Below are positions 16,720 to 26,111 of a stretch of 64,000 nt of DNA, piece by piece. The notes beneath the pieces were generated by a model that searched no databases, had not been told where the DNA came from, and saw only the letters and a list, made by a program, of their open reading frames with translations. The translations under genes and the position numbers were made by a program. Each line of letters opens with the position of its first letter. Positions within the stretch are counted from its first letter, which is position 1. The DNA comes from Streptomyces chartreusis. Its GTDB lineage: Bacteria; Actinomycetota; Actinomycetes; Streptomycetales; Streptomycetaceae. The stretch is from positions 124,001-188,000 of the forward strand of contig NZ_CP023689.1 in NCBI RefSeq assembly GCF_008704715.1, read 5' to 3'.

Positions 16720-19497
16720 ATGCCATCCCCACGCAGACCGGCAGTCATACTGCTTCTGGCCTCCGCGCTCGCCGCCGCAGGCCTGGTCCCGGCCGCCTCA
16801 CCGGCGGCCGCGGCCACCGTTCCAGTAGGTTCCGGCAGCTACTCCGACACTCGCCCCGCCGGTACGTCGGGCCCCACCAGCAACACCGGAACACCCGTCA
16901 CACCCAAGCTGACGACCGCCGCCCGGAACCGGCCGGTGCCCACCAACGACTGGTGGTCCTCCCTCGCCTTCCAGCGCTACGGCGACAACCCATGGTCGAC
17001 CCCCATGTACGGGCACCCCCTCACCTACCAGGCCACGTCCGGCGGTCTCGACGTCGGCTACCCGACCTCACCTGCGATCGTCGGTGACGGCCGGCAGTAC
17101 GAGTACGCCCACAAGCGCGACCTCACCATCGGACTCACCGGCCTCAACTCCCCCGACACCAAGGCCGACGACTGGTCCGACTGGACGGTCACTCCCCTGT
17201 GGTCCGACGGTGCCCGCACCCTGCGCACGACCATCGGGCACGGCTCCCCGTTCGTATACGCGAAGGGTTCCGGCGGCAACGCCCAGATCACCACCGCCGC
17301 GGCCCCCACCGTCTTCGCAGACCAGACCAACGTCCTCGGCATCACCGTCGGCGGACACCACTACGCCCTCTTCGCGCCGACCGGCAGCGACTGGAACGTC
17401 TCCGGCTCCACCATCACCGCGGGCCTGGGCTCCAAGGACTACTTCTCCGTCGCCGTACTGCCGAACACCGACGCGCTCGCGACCTTCAAGAAGTACGCCT
17501 ACAGCTTCGTCACCGACTCCAAGGTGGCGTGGAGCTACACCGGTGGCACCGTGAAAGCCACCTACACCCTCACCACGGAGGCCAAGGAAGGCACCGAACG
17601 CGGCACACTCCAGGCGCTCTACCGCCACCAGTGGCTGAACACCACCGACGCCCTCACCTCCTACACCTACGTCTCGCCGCGCGGCACCATGAAGGTCCGC
17701 GAGTCGACCTCGTTCACCACGACCCAGAAGGCCTCGGCGGTACTGCCCGCCCTGCCGAAGTCGGACGGTGTGGACACCGCCCGGCTACGCGGGTACCTGA
17801 ACGAGGTCGCCAATGCCTCCGACCCCTTCTCCGGGGCCACGGACACCTACTGGACCGGCAAAGCCCTCGGCCGCCTCGCCCAACTCGTGCCGGTGGCGGA
17901 GCAGATCGGTGAGACCGGCATCCGCGACAAGCTCCTCGGCCTGATCAAGGGCAAGCTCCAGGAGTGGTTCACGGCCGGCGGCGCCAACGAGTTCAGCTAC
18001 GACCAGGACTGGAAGACCCTCACCGGCTACCCCGCGTCCTACGGCAGCGACACCGAACTCAACGACCACCACTTCCACTACAGCTACTACGTCTACGCGG
18101 CGGCGATCGTCGCCCAGTACGACCAGGGATGGGCCGCCGACTCCGCGTGGGGCGGCATGGTCAAGACCCTCGTGCGGGACACCGCCAACCCCAGCCGCAC
18201 CGACGGCTCCTTCCCCTTCCTGCGCGGCTTCGACGTCTACGCGGGCCACAGCTGGGCCTCCGGCCACCAGGGCTTCGCGGCCGGCAACAACCAGGAGTCC
18301 TCCTCCGAGTCCACCAACCTCAGCGCGGCCCTCGTCCTGTGGGGCTCCGCCACCGGCGACACCTCGCTGCGTGACCTCGGCACCTACCTGCTGACCACCG
18401 AGTCGGAGTCGATAGCCCAGTACTGGTTCGACGCCGACGAGCAGGTCTTCCCCTCCTCGTTCGGACACGACACGGCCGGCATGGTCTGGGGCAGCGGCGC
18501 CGCCTACGCCACCTGGTGGACCGCCAACCCCGAGGAGATCCACGGCATCAACGTCCTGCCCGTCACCGGCGGATCACTCCATCTCGGTGGTGAGAAGGCC
18601 GCCATACGCCGCAACATCGCGGAGATGGAGCGGGAGAACGGCGGTCCGGCCGTCGAATGGCGCGACATCCTCTGGGAGTTCCAGTCCATGGCCGACCCGG
18701 CCACGGCCAAGGCGAAGTGGGACGCTGGCAACGCCGGCTACACCCCGGAACAGGGAGAGTCCAAGGCGCACACCTACCACTGGATCAACACCCTCGACGC
18801 GCTCGGCGCCCCGGACGCCACGGTGACCGGCGACATCCCCACCTCCGCCGTCCTCACCAAGGGCACGACCCGCACCTACGTCGCCCACAACTACGGCTCG
18901 TCGGCCCGTACCGTCACCTTCTCGGACGGCAAGACCCTTTCCGTACCGGCTCGTTCAACCGCGACCGGCACCGGATCCGGGTCGGACCCCGACCCCGACC
19001 CTGACCCCGATCCGCCGACCGGGAACACCTTCCAGCTGCGCAGCGGCGGCGTGCTGACCACGGCGACCGGTGGCACCCTGAGCAGCGACACGATCGCCTC
19101 CGCGGGCGGCACCAACCACGACGGCACCCCCTACCAGCCCCTCGTCTACGAGGTCCGCGGAGTCAACGGCACGCTCACCTCGGGTGCCGGCACCACGTTC
19201 CGCCTCCAGCTGGACGCCGACACTTCCGTCGGTCTCGGCCAACAGGCCCGTATCAGCTACGACCTCACCGGTGACGGCACCTTCGACCGGACCGAGACGT
19301 ACAACTACTTCGCCACCGACCCGGTCGCCGGGTGGGAGGAGTACACGCAGACACGCGGCCTCAAGGCGTCCACGGGCACCTTGGGCAACCTCAACGGCGG
19401 CACCGTACGCCTCGAGGTCTGGAGCGCCATCGGCAACGGCGCCTCCAAGCTCCAGACGGGCACGGACAAGTCCGTGGTGGTGATCCCCTTCAGCTGA
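16720..19497 (+). CDS. Secreted GH81 endo-beta-1,3-glucanase with CBM56-like C-terminus
   Basis: A 925-residue secreted enzyme with a Sec signal peptide (PAVILLLASALAAAG). The GH81 core has VPTNDWWSSLAF near the N-terminus, D449 in NDHHFHYSYY, and E526/E530 in NNQESSSES. The spacings (77 and 4) equal those of the catalytic Asp/Glu set I recall for Thermobifida Lam81A. A Gly/Ser-Asp-Pro repeat linker (about 748-766) joins a C-terminal beta domain of about 160 residues resembling the beta-1,3-glucan-binding CBM56. It should attack laminarin, curdlan or fungal wall glucan. The in-frame upstream extension is rejected because the operator lies there. Confidence 0.93.
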   Translation: MPSPRRPAVILLLASALAAAGLVPAASPAAAATVPVGSGSYSDTRPAGTSGPTSNTGTPVTPKLTTAARNRPVPTNDWWSSLAFQRYGDNPWSTPMYGHPLTYQATSGGLDVGYPTSPAIVGDGRQYEYAHKRDLTIGLTGLNSPDTKADDWSDWTVTPLWSDGARTLRTTIGHGSPFVYAKGSGGNAQITTAAAPTVFADQTNVLGITVGGHHYALFAPTGSDWNVSGSTITAGLGSKDYFSVAVLPNTDALATFKKYAYSFVTDSKVAWSYTGGTVKATYTLTTEAKEGTERGTLQALYRHQWLNTTDALTSYTYVSPRGTMKVRESTSFTTTQKASAVLPALPKSDGVDTARLRGYLNEVANASDPFSGATDTYWTGKALGRLAQLVPVAEQIGETGIRDKLLGLIKGKLQEWFTAGGANEFSYDQDWKTLTGYPASYGSDTELNDHHFHYSYYVYAAAIVAQYDQGWAADSAWGGMVKTLVRDTANPSRTDGSFPFLRGFDVYAGHSWASGHQGFAAGNNQESSSESTNLSAALVLWGSATGDTSLRDLGTYLLTTESESIAQYWFDADEQVFPSSFGHDTAGMVWGSGAAYATWWTANPEEIHGINVLPVTGGSLHLGGEKAAIRRNIAEMERENGGPAVEWRDILWEFQSMADPATAKAKWDAGNAGYTPEQGESKAHTYHWINTLDALGAPDATVTGDIPTSAVLTKGTTRTYVAHNYGSSARTVTFSDGKTLSVPARSTATGTGSGSDPDPDPDPDPPTGNTFQLRSGGVLTTATGGTLSSDTIASAGGTNHDGTPYQPLVYEVRGVNGTLTSGAGTTFRLQLDADTSVGLGQQARISYDLTGDGTFDRTETYNYFATDPVAGWEEYTQTRGLKASTGTLGNLNGGTVRLEVWSAIGNGASKLQTGTDKSVVVIPFS

Positions 19498-19509
19498 TCC
19501 GGCGAGAAC

Positions 19510-19552
19510 CGGTGCGGCGTGCAACGGCGCAAGTCCGTTGTCCGCCGCACCG
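19510..19552. terminator. Strong bidirectional terminator hairpin
   Basis: A 10-bp outer stem (CGGTGCGGCG / CGCCGCACCG) and, after a 2-nt internal loop, a 6-bp inner stem (CAACGG / CCGTTG) lie 12 bp after the GH81 stop. It sits between two convergent genes. Confidence 0.75.
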
Positions 19553-19559
19553 ACATGGG

Positions 19560-19898
19560 TCAGGGCCAGGACGACAGCGTATGGACTGCCAGCAAGAGGC
19601 AGACCGTCAGCTGCACCGCTCCGATGACCTGGTGTCCGATCCGCAGCAGGACGACGGCAGTCACGCCCACCGCCAGGGCCAGTGAGCCGAAGCCCAGCAC
19701 AGGCGCCCAGTCCAGGGGTGGCGCGCTGGTCGCCGTCCGTCCCGCGCCGGCGTCCATCCGGCCCAGTCCCCGGACGGCGAGCACGATGACGACCAACAGC
19801 CCGGCCGCCACGTCCGCCACCAGTACGAGAAACAGGAGACAACCTGCTGTGAGGGCACCCTCTCCGCCGGAGGGCTGCTTGTCGGCAAGTTCGGGCAT
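19560..19898 (-). CDS. Small multi-helix membrane protein, unknown function
   Basis: A 112-residue protein with about three to four hydrophobic helices (ALTAGCLLFLVLVADVAAGLLVVIVLA, then WAPVLGFGSLALAVGVTAVVLL and a final helix). The N-terminus PELADKQPSGGEG is soluble. It stands alone between the GH81 terminator and the MerR gene. No family recognised; such short membrane proteins are common in Streptomyces. The ribosome site is weak. Confidence 0.6.
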   Translation of the reverse strand: MPELADKQPSGGEGALTAGCLLFLVLVADVAAGLLVVIVLAVRGLGRMDAGAGRTATSAPPLDWAPVLGFGSLALAVGVTAVVLLRIGHQVIGAVQLTVCLLLAVHTLSSWP

Positions 19899-20009
19899 GG
19901 CTCAACGATCGCCCGGAACCCACCCATCCGAACGGTCCGTCGCCGACTCGCAACCCAGGCGTCCTTCGGTCTTGATGACAGGCTCGACCGCCGGCTCTCC
20001 AGTCGTACT

Positions 20010-20423
20010 TCAGGAACCGGTCCGCTCAGCGATGAGTCGCTGGTAGTTCGGACACCGAGTGACCTCCTCGTGCTCGCAGTTCAGGCCGCCTTCGATGAGT
20101 GCCAGTGAGGCCTGGGCCGCTGCGATTCTCGACCGGAGTTCTTCGGCCGCGGGACGGAGGATCTCCTGCCGGGTGGCGCGGTCGACGGTGGTGGACAGGC
20201 TTCCGATGGTGCTGAGGCCGAGGCCGGCCTCCTTGAGGACGAGGATCGTCGCCACACGGGTGAGATCGTCCGGACCGTAGCGTCGGCGCCCGCCGGCATC
20301 CCGGCCCGGGTGCAGCAGACCCATCGCCTCCCAGTGCCGCAGCACATGGGTGGCCAGGCCGAACCGTGCCGCGAGGGCGCCGATACTCAACGTGCCGACG
20401 CCGTTGTGCTGGCTTGACTTCAT
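20010..20423 (-). CDS. MerR-family transcriptional regulator
   Basis: A 137-residue MerR protein: N-terminal winged HTH with LSIGALAARFGLATHVLRHWEAMGLLHPGRDAGGRRRYGPDD, a coiled-coil dimer helix, and a C-terminal tail with cysteines in LNCEHEEVTRCPNY that could bind metal or sense thiols. The start at 20423 fits the family; the longer in-frame extension crosses the divergent gene. Its start is 20 bp from the methyltransferase start, so it almost certainly controls that gene as well as itself. Confidence 0.9.
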   Translation of the reverse strand: MKSSQHNGVGTLSIGALAARFGLATHVLRHWEAMGLLHPGRDAGGRRRYGPDDLTRVATILVLKEAGLGLSTIGSLSTTVDRATRQEILRPAAEELRSRIAAAQASLALIEGGLNCEHEEVTRCPNYQRLIAERTGS

Positions 20424-20442
20424 GCCGACATTAAGTCGCAGC

Positions 20443-21222
20443 ATGACGTCCATGTCCAAGGAACAGGAAGTGGTGGAAGAGCGCCGCGACACCGAAGACC
20501 TGTTGGCCGTCCTCGACGCCGCGGACCGGATCCCGAGTGCCACTCGGCTGCGGGCCCGCTCCTACGAACTGCTGTCCCTCGTGCCGGGCTCGACCGTCGT
20601 GGACGTCGGCTGCGGCGCCGGGCGAGCCGTCGCCGAGATGGCCGAGCGAGGGGTCCACGCGGTGGGCGTGGACCCCAGCCCATGGATGCTGGCCGCGGCC
20701 CGGGAGCGGTGGCCGGAGGCCGAGTTCCGGGAGGCGGGAGCGGAGGATCTGCCCTTCGCCGACCGAAGTGTGCGCGGCTACCGTGCCGACAAGGTCTTCC
20801 ACGTGCTTGAGGAGCCGGGGCGGGCGGTGGCGGAGGCACGACGGGTCCTGTGTCCGGGCGGCAGGATCGTTCTGGTCGGCCAGGACTGGGACGCCATCAT
20901 GATCGACTCGGATGACGCGGCGCTCACCCGCACGATCGTGCACGCCCGCGCCGACCTCCTGGGATCGCCCCGCGCCGGACGTCAGTACCGCAGCCTGCTC
21001 CTGGCCGGCGGCTTCGCCGGTGTCACGGTCGAGGTGCACACCAGCGTGTTCACCACGCCAGCCATGCTGTCGTTGGTCGCAAGGCTCGCGGAGTCGGCCT
21101 GCGCCGACGGAGCTGTCGACCGTGACCAGGCAGATCAGTGGTTGGCCGAACAGCGCCGACGCGCCGAGGCCGGCCGTTTCCTCGTCGCCATTCCGTTCTT
21201 CGTGGCCTCCGCCTCCGCGTGA
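20443..21222 (+). CDS. SAM-dependent class I methyltransferase
   Basis: A 259-residue methyltransferase. The SAM-binding motif I is VVDVGCGAGRAVAEM, followed by the acidic GVDPSPWML motif and the FREAGAEDLPFADRSVRG post-I motifs; a VLEEPGRAVAEARRVLCPGGRIVLVGQ stretch matches UbiE/Methyltransf_11. The target may be a small molecule. Two starts (20443, 20452) are nine bases apart. It is divergent from and very close to the MerR gene, so the promoter overlaps both coding ends and expression is probably inducer-dependent. Substrate unknown. Confidence 0.88.
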   Translation: MTSMSKEQEVVEERRDTEDLLAVLDAADRIPSATRLRARSYELLSLVPGSTVVDVGCGAGRAVAEMAERGVHAVGVDPSPWMLAAARERWPEAEFREAGAEDLPFADRSVRGYRADKVFHVLEEPGRAVAEARRVLCPGGRIVLVGQDWDAIMIDSDDAALTRTIVHARADLLGSPRAGRQYRSLLLAGGFAGVTVEVHTSVFTTPAMLSLVARLAESACADGAVDRDQADQWLAEQRRRAEAGRFLVAIPFFVASASA

Positions 21223-21306
21223 GGACGCCAACTGCAAGGATCAGCAGAGTAGTTGCAGCACCCCGACTGGCGTTCTGCTCTGGCCATCGATCGCAGGAGG
21301 CAGCAC

Positions 21307-22185
21307 ATGGCCGACGTGGTGGAAATAGTCTGCTACCCCATCAAGGGATGTGCGGGCACGTCGATGAGCGATGCGCTCCTCACGCCGGCCGGACTCACGC
21401 ACGACCGCGGTTTCATGGTGATCAGCGAAGACGGGGTCTACCGCACCCAGCGCCGCCATCCGCGCCTCGCCCTGATCCGGCCCACAGTCAGCGCCGACAG
21501 CAGTCGGCTCACGCTCGACGCAACCGACGCGACGGGCCGATACGGCACAGTGCACCTCAGCATCACCACGTCCGCACCGCGACGCGATGTCGACCTGTTC
21601 GGCGCCACCTTCCAGGGGATCGACCAGGGTGACGAAGCCGCTGCCTGGCTCTCGGAGGTCCTCAGCACCCCCAGCCGCCTGGTCCGCGTACCCCCGGAAC
21701 ACGACCGTGTCGCCGACGGCTTGACTCCCGGCCCCTCCGGCTACGCCGACAGCAGTGCCGTACACCTGCTGTCCCGGTCTTCCCTCGCTCTCCTCAACCG
21801 GCGGATGGCCGAACGCGGTTCCCCTCCCCTGCCGATGAACCGCTTCCGCCCGAACATCGTCGTCGACAGCAGCCCCGGGCAGGACCTTGACCGTGACTGC
21901 GGCGACTGGGCGGCCGTACCGCACGCCGAGGACCGCGCGCGGCGCATCAGGATCGGCGGCGCCGAACTGGGCTATGCCAAGCTCGCCGTGCGCTGCGCGG
22001 TCACCCTGGTCGACCAGGAGGCCGGGGCGCGGCAGGGGCCAGAGCCGCTGCGCACGCTGGCAAGCTACCGGCGCGCGGCGAGCGGAGGTGTGGTGTTCGG
22101 CGCGAAGTTCTCCGTGGTGCGGCCGGGCAAGCTGTCCGTCGGCGACGAGGTGGTCGTCCAGGAATGGGGCGTGGCCGAACTGTAA
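21307..22185 (+). CDS. MOSC-domain protein (molybdenum-cofactor sulfurase C-terminal-like)
   Basis: A 292-residue protein with the MOSC_N barrel (VVEIVCYPIKGCAGTSMSDALLTPAGLTHDRGFMVI) followed by the MOSC domain (MNRFRPNIVVDSS, AELGYAKLAVRCAVTLVDQE). The conserved RC cysteine at the expected position fits YcbX/mARC-type Mo-cofactor binding. Such proteins reduce N-hydroxylated compounds with a partner reductase; no reductase domain is present here. AGGAGG precedes the ATG at 21307. It is a cytosolic enzyme with unknown substrate. Confidence 0.88.
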   Translation: MADVVEIVCYPIKGCAGTSMSDALLTPAGLTHDRGFMVISEDGVYRTQRRHPRLALIRPTVSADSSRLTLDATDATGRYGTVHLSITTSAPRRDVDLFGATFQGIDQGDEAAAWLSEVLSTPSRLVRVPPEHDRVADGLTPGPSGYADSSAVHLLSRSSLALLNRRMAERGSPPLPMNRFRPNIVVDSSPGQDLDRDCGDWAAVPHAEDRARRIRIGGAELGYAKLAVRCAVTLVDQEAGARQGPEPLRTLASYRRAASGGVVFGAKFSVVRPGKLSVGDEVVVQEWGVAEL

Positions 22186-22267
22186 GAAGCCCTACAGCGC
22201 CGAGTTCGGCAGCCGGCGGGAGTTGCCTTCATCCGGTGGGGGCCAGAACGGCCAAGGCCATAACCCC

Positions 22268-22286
22268 CACGCGCCTTCTGCGCGTG
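22268..22286. terminator. Hairpin between convergent MOSC and TetR genes
   Basis: A perfect 7-bp stem CACGCGC / GCGCGTG with a 5-nt loop lies 1 bp from the TetR stop and about 83 bp after the MOSC stop. It can end both transcripts. Confidence 0.55.
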
Positions 22287-22287
22287 C

Positions 22288-22899
22288 TCACTTGGCGCCC
22301 CCCGAGAGCGCTCCGTGCAGAAAGACCTCCACCAGCTCCTGCGGGGTCAGGTCGGGCTCGTCCTCGGACCGTGGCTGGGTGAAGAGCAGGCCGAAGAAGA
22401 GGGCCGCGATCTGCTCGGGCGGTCGGCGCAGGGTGGCTTTGTCGGGCTCCAGCAGCTCCGCGAGGGCCGCGCGGATTCGGGCCGTCGACTCCTGGCGGCC
22501 CGCGCCGCGCACCGTGCCGGGGTGCTTGCCCCCGCCATGCCCCAGGGAGCCGAGGATCGCGCCCATCCTGGACATGTGCGCCTGGAGCGCCTCGCCCGCT
22601 TCCGCGAGCCGGACGGGCAGCGGCTGGGAGATGTCGATCGCGTCGAGTTCGCGGATCGCGTGCTCCGGGGAGAGCGCCTCGGCCACGCAGGCTTGCAGCA
22701 GCTCGTCCTTGTCAGCGAAGACCCGGAAGATCGTGCCCTCGCCGATGCCCGCGGCGCGGGCGATCTTCGCTGTCGTCACCGCGGCGCCGTATTCGGCGAT
22801 CAGCGGGATCGCGGTCTGGATGATCATTTCGCGGCGCTGCTCCGGCGACATGGCGGGGGCGCGGCGGCGGGTGGTCTGGCTTTCCCTGGGTGTCTCCAT
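22288..22899 (-). CDS. TetR-family transcriptional regulator
   Basis: A 203-residue TetR protein. The N-terminal HTH reads IIQTAIPLIAEYGAAVTTAKIARAAGIGEGTIFRVFADKDELLQACV; the C-terminal ligand domain contains LFFGLLFTQ near the end. It has two tandem palindromes just upstream of its own start, so it is probably autoregulated. The adjacent gene on that side (GH95-like) runs in the same direction and ends there, so a divergent target is absent; other targets must lie elsewhere. The inducer is unknown. Confidence 0.92.
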   Translation of the reverse strand: METPRESQTTRRRAPAMSPEQRREMIIQTAIPLIAEYGAAVTTAKIARAAGIGEGTIFRVFADKDELLQACVAEALSPEHAIRELDAIDISQPLPVRLAEAGEALQAHMSRMGAILGSLGHGGGKHPGTVRGAGRQESTARIRAALAELLEPDKATLRRPPEQIAALFFGLLFTQPRSEDEPDLTPQELVEVFLHGALSGGAK

Positions 22900-22913
22900 G
22901 ACGAAGAGACTAC

Positions 22914-22953
22914 GGAGTGAGCACTCACTCCGTCAATGAGTGAGTGCTCACTC
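22914..22953. promoter_or_regulatory. Double TetR operator
   Basis: Two adjacent palindromes, GGAGTGAG-CA-CTCACTCC (22914-22931) and GAGTGAG-TG-CTCACTC (22938-22953), are both perfect in their arms and 24 bp apart centre to centre. They start 14 bp upstream of the TetR start codon. The spacing allows two dimers on nearly the same face. Confidence 0.8.
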
Positions 22954-22990
22954 CGAGCCCCTTTCAGGATGCGCCCGCCTCCGGCGGTCC

Positions 22991-25720
22991 CTACGGTGTG
23001 ATGCGCAGGGCGTCCACCATCCCCACCGAGGTGCTTCGGTTGACGATGCGGATGGTGTGCGTGCCCTGAGTCAGTCCGGTGCGCTGCCATACCGTTTGCT
23101 GCACCTGTCTCGCACCGGACACCCGTAGATCCACGGTCGCCTGGAAGGCGTTGTCGAGATATACGTCGACCGTTCCCATGTCCCCGTTGCGTTCGGACAG
23201 GTAGGCAACTCCCGTGCCGGTGAAGGTGTATTGGGCCACGGCGTTCAGCGTCGTGCTGTGATGGGTGTCGTCGTTGTAGTCGCCGTAGCCGCGCCCGCTG
23301 GTGGCGTGCCAGTTGCCGTCGTAGGTCAGCTGCGTGTTGTTCACCATGGGGTTGGGGGTGCGGGCCATGCCGAGGGTTGAGGTGGTGCCGCCCAGGGTCT
23401 TCTCACCCTCGTTCGCGGACCCGGTGAGTCGTACGGGCGCGTAGGTGGACAGCGGCTTGGCGGTGCGTTCCACCACGTACACCTTTCCGGCAGACGTGGG
23501 AAGGTCGAACTCGGCGGCGCTCGTGGTCAGTACGGTGGCACCACCGGCGACGTCACGGACCCTCAGCTGCTGACTCCCCCACGGGTTCACGACCCGCGTG
23601 GCGTTGCCGTACAGACTCTTGATGCCGACGTACTTCACCTCGCCGGCCTCACGCTCCGAACTGACCGTGAAGCCGCCCTTGGCGAGCAGGGTGAACCGTC
23701 CCACGAAGGAGGAGTCGCTCGGAGCCGCGGGGAAGACACGGATCTTGTCGTTGTAGGACTGGAGCAGCGACTCATTGAGAGCAGCGAGGTGCACTCCGAG
23801 GTATTCGAAGACGCCGTTGGTGTTGTCGGTCATCCCGTTGGGATAGGTCTGGTACTTGCGCAGCATCGTCTTCATGCCCTGGTAGGCCTGGTCGCCCAGT
23901 CCCAACCGGGCTGCCTGCACGGCGTCGTTGGCCCACACGTTGCCGTACGGGAAGGGGCGTGCGTTGAAGGTGTTCACGGCCTTCTGGTGGTCCGGGAAGC
24001 CGATGCCGGTGCGGTCGTAGGGCCAGATGATCTCGGCCGCCACGTTCTCTCCGTTGCGGGTCTGCGCGAGCGGTGGCGTGTGCGGCAGGTAGACGTCCGC
24101 GGTGGACGGATAGGTGATCAGGTTGTCCACGATCCGCTGCCACTGCGGGCGCAGTTCGGCGTCCAGGCCGAGTGACTCGGCAGCGCGGATCGTGAGCGGG
24201 AACAGGGTGCGTACCGCCGCGAGGTCGGTGATGGCGTTCGGTACGTTCCAGTACGTCTCGTGCGCGTGCGAACTGGCCACGTGGTACTTGCCGGACGCGG
24301 AGTCGTAGGACAGCTTCGCGGCGTAGAACTTCACCACGTCCCGCATAAAGGGGTAGGCGGTGTTCCGCAGGTAGGCGGAGTCATTGGTGTACGCGTACTG
24401 GAGGTACATGTTGTACGCGGCCTCGGTGCCCGTCGACCAGATGTTGTTGGTGAAGTCGCTGTTGACCGTGCCCCGCGCGTTGCCGTCCCAGCCCATGGTC
24501 TCCGGCACCCAGAGCCCGTCGACGTTGTAGCGGGTGCGGGTGTACGACTTCAGCGCCGCCGAGTTGCGGCTGTAGAGGCGGTTGAAGCCGGCCAGCAGGT
24601 CGACGTGGTTGGAGGCGAGGAAGGAGTTGTAGACGTCGCGTTGGTTCCAGAACCAGTAGGCGTTGCTCCATTTGGTCTGGTCACGGGTGGCCCGGAAGAC
24701 GCCGTTGATGAAGTGGAACGGATTGGTCCCGTATCCGCCGGCGGCGATCATGTACGTGCTCAGGTAGTAGACGTTCTCCAGGTAGTCCGCGTCTCCCGAC
24801 AACCCTGAGTACTGCACGAACGACTTGCCCCAGAAGTCGTGCCACCAGGACCGGAAGTCGTTGAGCGTCGCGCTGTAGCCGCGGCTCTTGGCCGCCGCCA
24901 GAGCGCGCTTCGCCTCGGCCACCGAGTCGTGGGAGGGCGCGTTGAGCCTGCTGCTGGCGGTGAACCAAATGGTGTAGCTGCGGGAGGGAGTGATCGAGAG
25001 CCGGACGGTTCGGCCGTCGACGACCCGTGCGTTGTACGCCGCGCCCTCGACCGTGGCCGCCAGGGTGTACCCGAAGTTCTGCGGGTCGGACTGGCCGCGG
25101 CTGAGTCCGGCGCCCGTGGAGTCGGCGTACGTCGAGACCGTCTTCCAGGTGTCGAGGTTGGGCACGTCACCGCTGTTGCCCAGCTGGGATGTGTCCCACA
25201 GGCCCAGGTCGAGGTTGACCGCGGAGACCCCGGAGCGCGAGTCCTCGACGTGCACGCCCATGACCTCGGAGTTCGGCACGCCCATCACCGTCACCGTGCG
25301 GTTGGCGTCGTACTTGGTGGTCAGGGTGCCGTCGTAGAGCGACAAGCGTTGCTGGTAGGTGCTGTACCCGCTCTCCAGTGGCGGTGTGGTGGACAGGTTG
25401 AGCAGTCCCGCGCCGAACGCGGTCTGCTGCGAGGTGTCCACGCCGGACACCTGCATGGTCAGCCCGTTGGCCTGCCAGGCCATCGCGCCTGTACGGCCGT
25501 TGCCGACGGTCAGCCCGTGCAGCGGGTTGGTGGCGGGCCGGTTGTAGACGAGGTCGTGTTTGGACAGGTAGGCGGCGCGATCCACGTTCAGGGCTCCGGT
25601 GGCGGAGTCGAACGCGGCGTCCGTCGGTGCCGCCGTGGCCGGAGCCGTGAGGCCTACGGCGGTCGCGGTCATGATGCAGACGGCTGCGAGCGCGGCTCGC
25701 ACGAGTCTGCGCAGTCTCAT
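22991..25720 (-). CDS. Secreted GH95-like glycoside hydrolase
   Basis: A 909-residue secreted protein with a signal peptide (VRAALAAVCIMTATAVGL). The body resembles GH95/(alpha/alpha)6 fucosidase-type enzymes: NPLHGLTVGNGRTGAMAWQ near the N-terminus, WSNAYWFWNQRDVYNSFLASNH and WDGNARGTVNSDFTNNIWSTG in the barrel, and NGVFEYLGVHLAALNESLLQS then IRVFPAAP near the end of the core. The last 120 residues form a separate beta domain (DGNWHATSGRGYGDYNDDTHHST) of the sugar-binding type. AGGGAGGG precedes the ATG. Expected to remove alpha-linked fucose or galactose from plant or fungal polymers; specificity is inferred. Confidence 0.8.
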   Translation of the reverse strand: MRLRRLVRAALAAVCIMTATAVGLTAPATAAPTDAAFDSATGALNVDRAAYLSKHDLVYNRPATNPLHGLTVGNGRTGAMAWQANGLTMQVSGVDTSQQTAFGAGLLNLSTTPPLESGYSTYQQRLSLYDGTLTTKYDANRTVTVMGVPNSEVMGVHVEDSRSGVSAVNLDLGLWDTSQLGNSGDVPNLDTWKTVSTYADSTGAGLSRGQSDPQNFGYTLAATVEGAAYNARVVDGRTVRLSITPSRSYTIWFTASSRLNAPSHDSVAEAKRALAAAKSRGYSATLNDFRSWWHDFWGKSFVQYSGLSGDADYLENVYYLSTYMIAAGGYGTNPFHFINGVFRATRDQTKWSNAYWFWNQRDVYNSFLASNHVDLLAGFNRLYSRNSAALKSYTRTRYNVDGLWVPETMGWDGNARGTVNSDFTNNIWSTGTEAAYNMYLQYAYTNDSAYLRNTAYPFMRDVVKFYAAKLSYDSASGKYHVASSHAHETYWNVPNAITDLAAVRTLFPLTIRAAESLGLDAELRPQWQRIVDNLITYPSTADVYLPHTPPLAQTRNGENVAAEIIWPYDRTGIGFPDHQKAVNTFNARPFPYGNVWANDAVQAARLGLGDQAYQGMKTMLRKYQTYPNGMTDNTNGVFEYLGVHLAALNESLLQSYNDKIRVFPAAPSDSSFVGRFTLLAKGGFTVSSEREAGEVKYVGIKSLYGNATRVVNPWGSQQLRVRDVAGGATVLTTSAAEFDLPTSAGKVYVVERTAKPLSTYAPVRLTGSANEGEKTLGGTTSTLGMARTPNPMVNNTQLTYDGNWHATSGRGYGDYNDDTHHSTTLNAVAQYTFTGTGVAYLSERNGDMGTVDVYLDNAFQATVDLRVSGARQVQQTVWQRTGLTQGTHTIRIVNRSTSVGMVDALRITP

Positions 25721-26111
25721 CGAATGCCCTCCCTGCTGGTCATGAGGTGACGACCGGTACCGGACAGCGCCGGGGGCTGAACACGACCGATCGACACCGA
25801 ACTTGATTAACCCGATGACTCGGTCGGACCACTTCGTCAGTGCGCTCGTTTCCCAGTACCGAACGAGGGCACGGAGAGGCAGTCCTCCGATCGGGGAACG
25901 GAAAGAACAACCAGAACAAGGCACGCGAGGTTGGTCACTCTCGAAGTGCCTGCGATGAGCGGAGGTACGGCGTGCGGGTACACCAAGATGTCGGCATGGT
26001 CATGCCATAGCAAAGTAGACATCGGATGTATTGATCGGTCAACACTCAGCGCAAACATCGGCCGACGAGGCGGACCAGATACTCAACGGCCTACGCAGAG
26101 ACGTACGACGC
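25721..26111. other. Intergenic region with small palindromes
   Basis: About 390 bp. It contains GGCATG-GT-CATGCC (25993-26006) and ACATC-G-GATGT (26019-26029) close together in fairly AT-rich DNA, with no gene start nearby to explain them. The left end should hold the GH95-like promoter. No gene is supported. Confidence 0.45.

Noticed and set aside
18984..19018. Short tandem repeat that could suggest a CRISPR or satellite
   Set aside because: It encodes the Asp-Pro linker of the GH81 enzyme; units are 6 bp without spacers.
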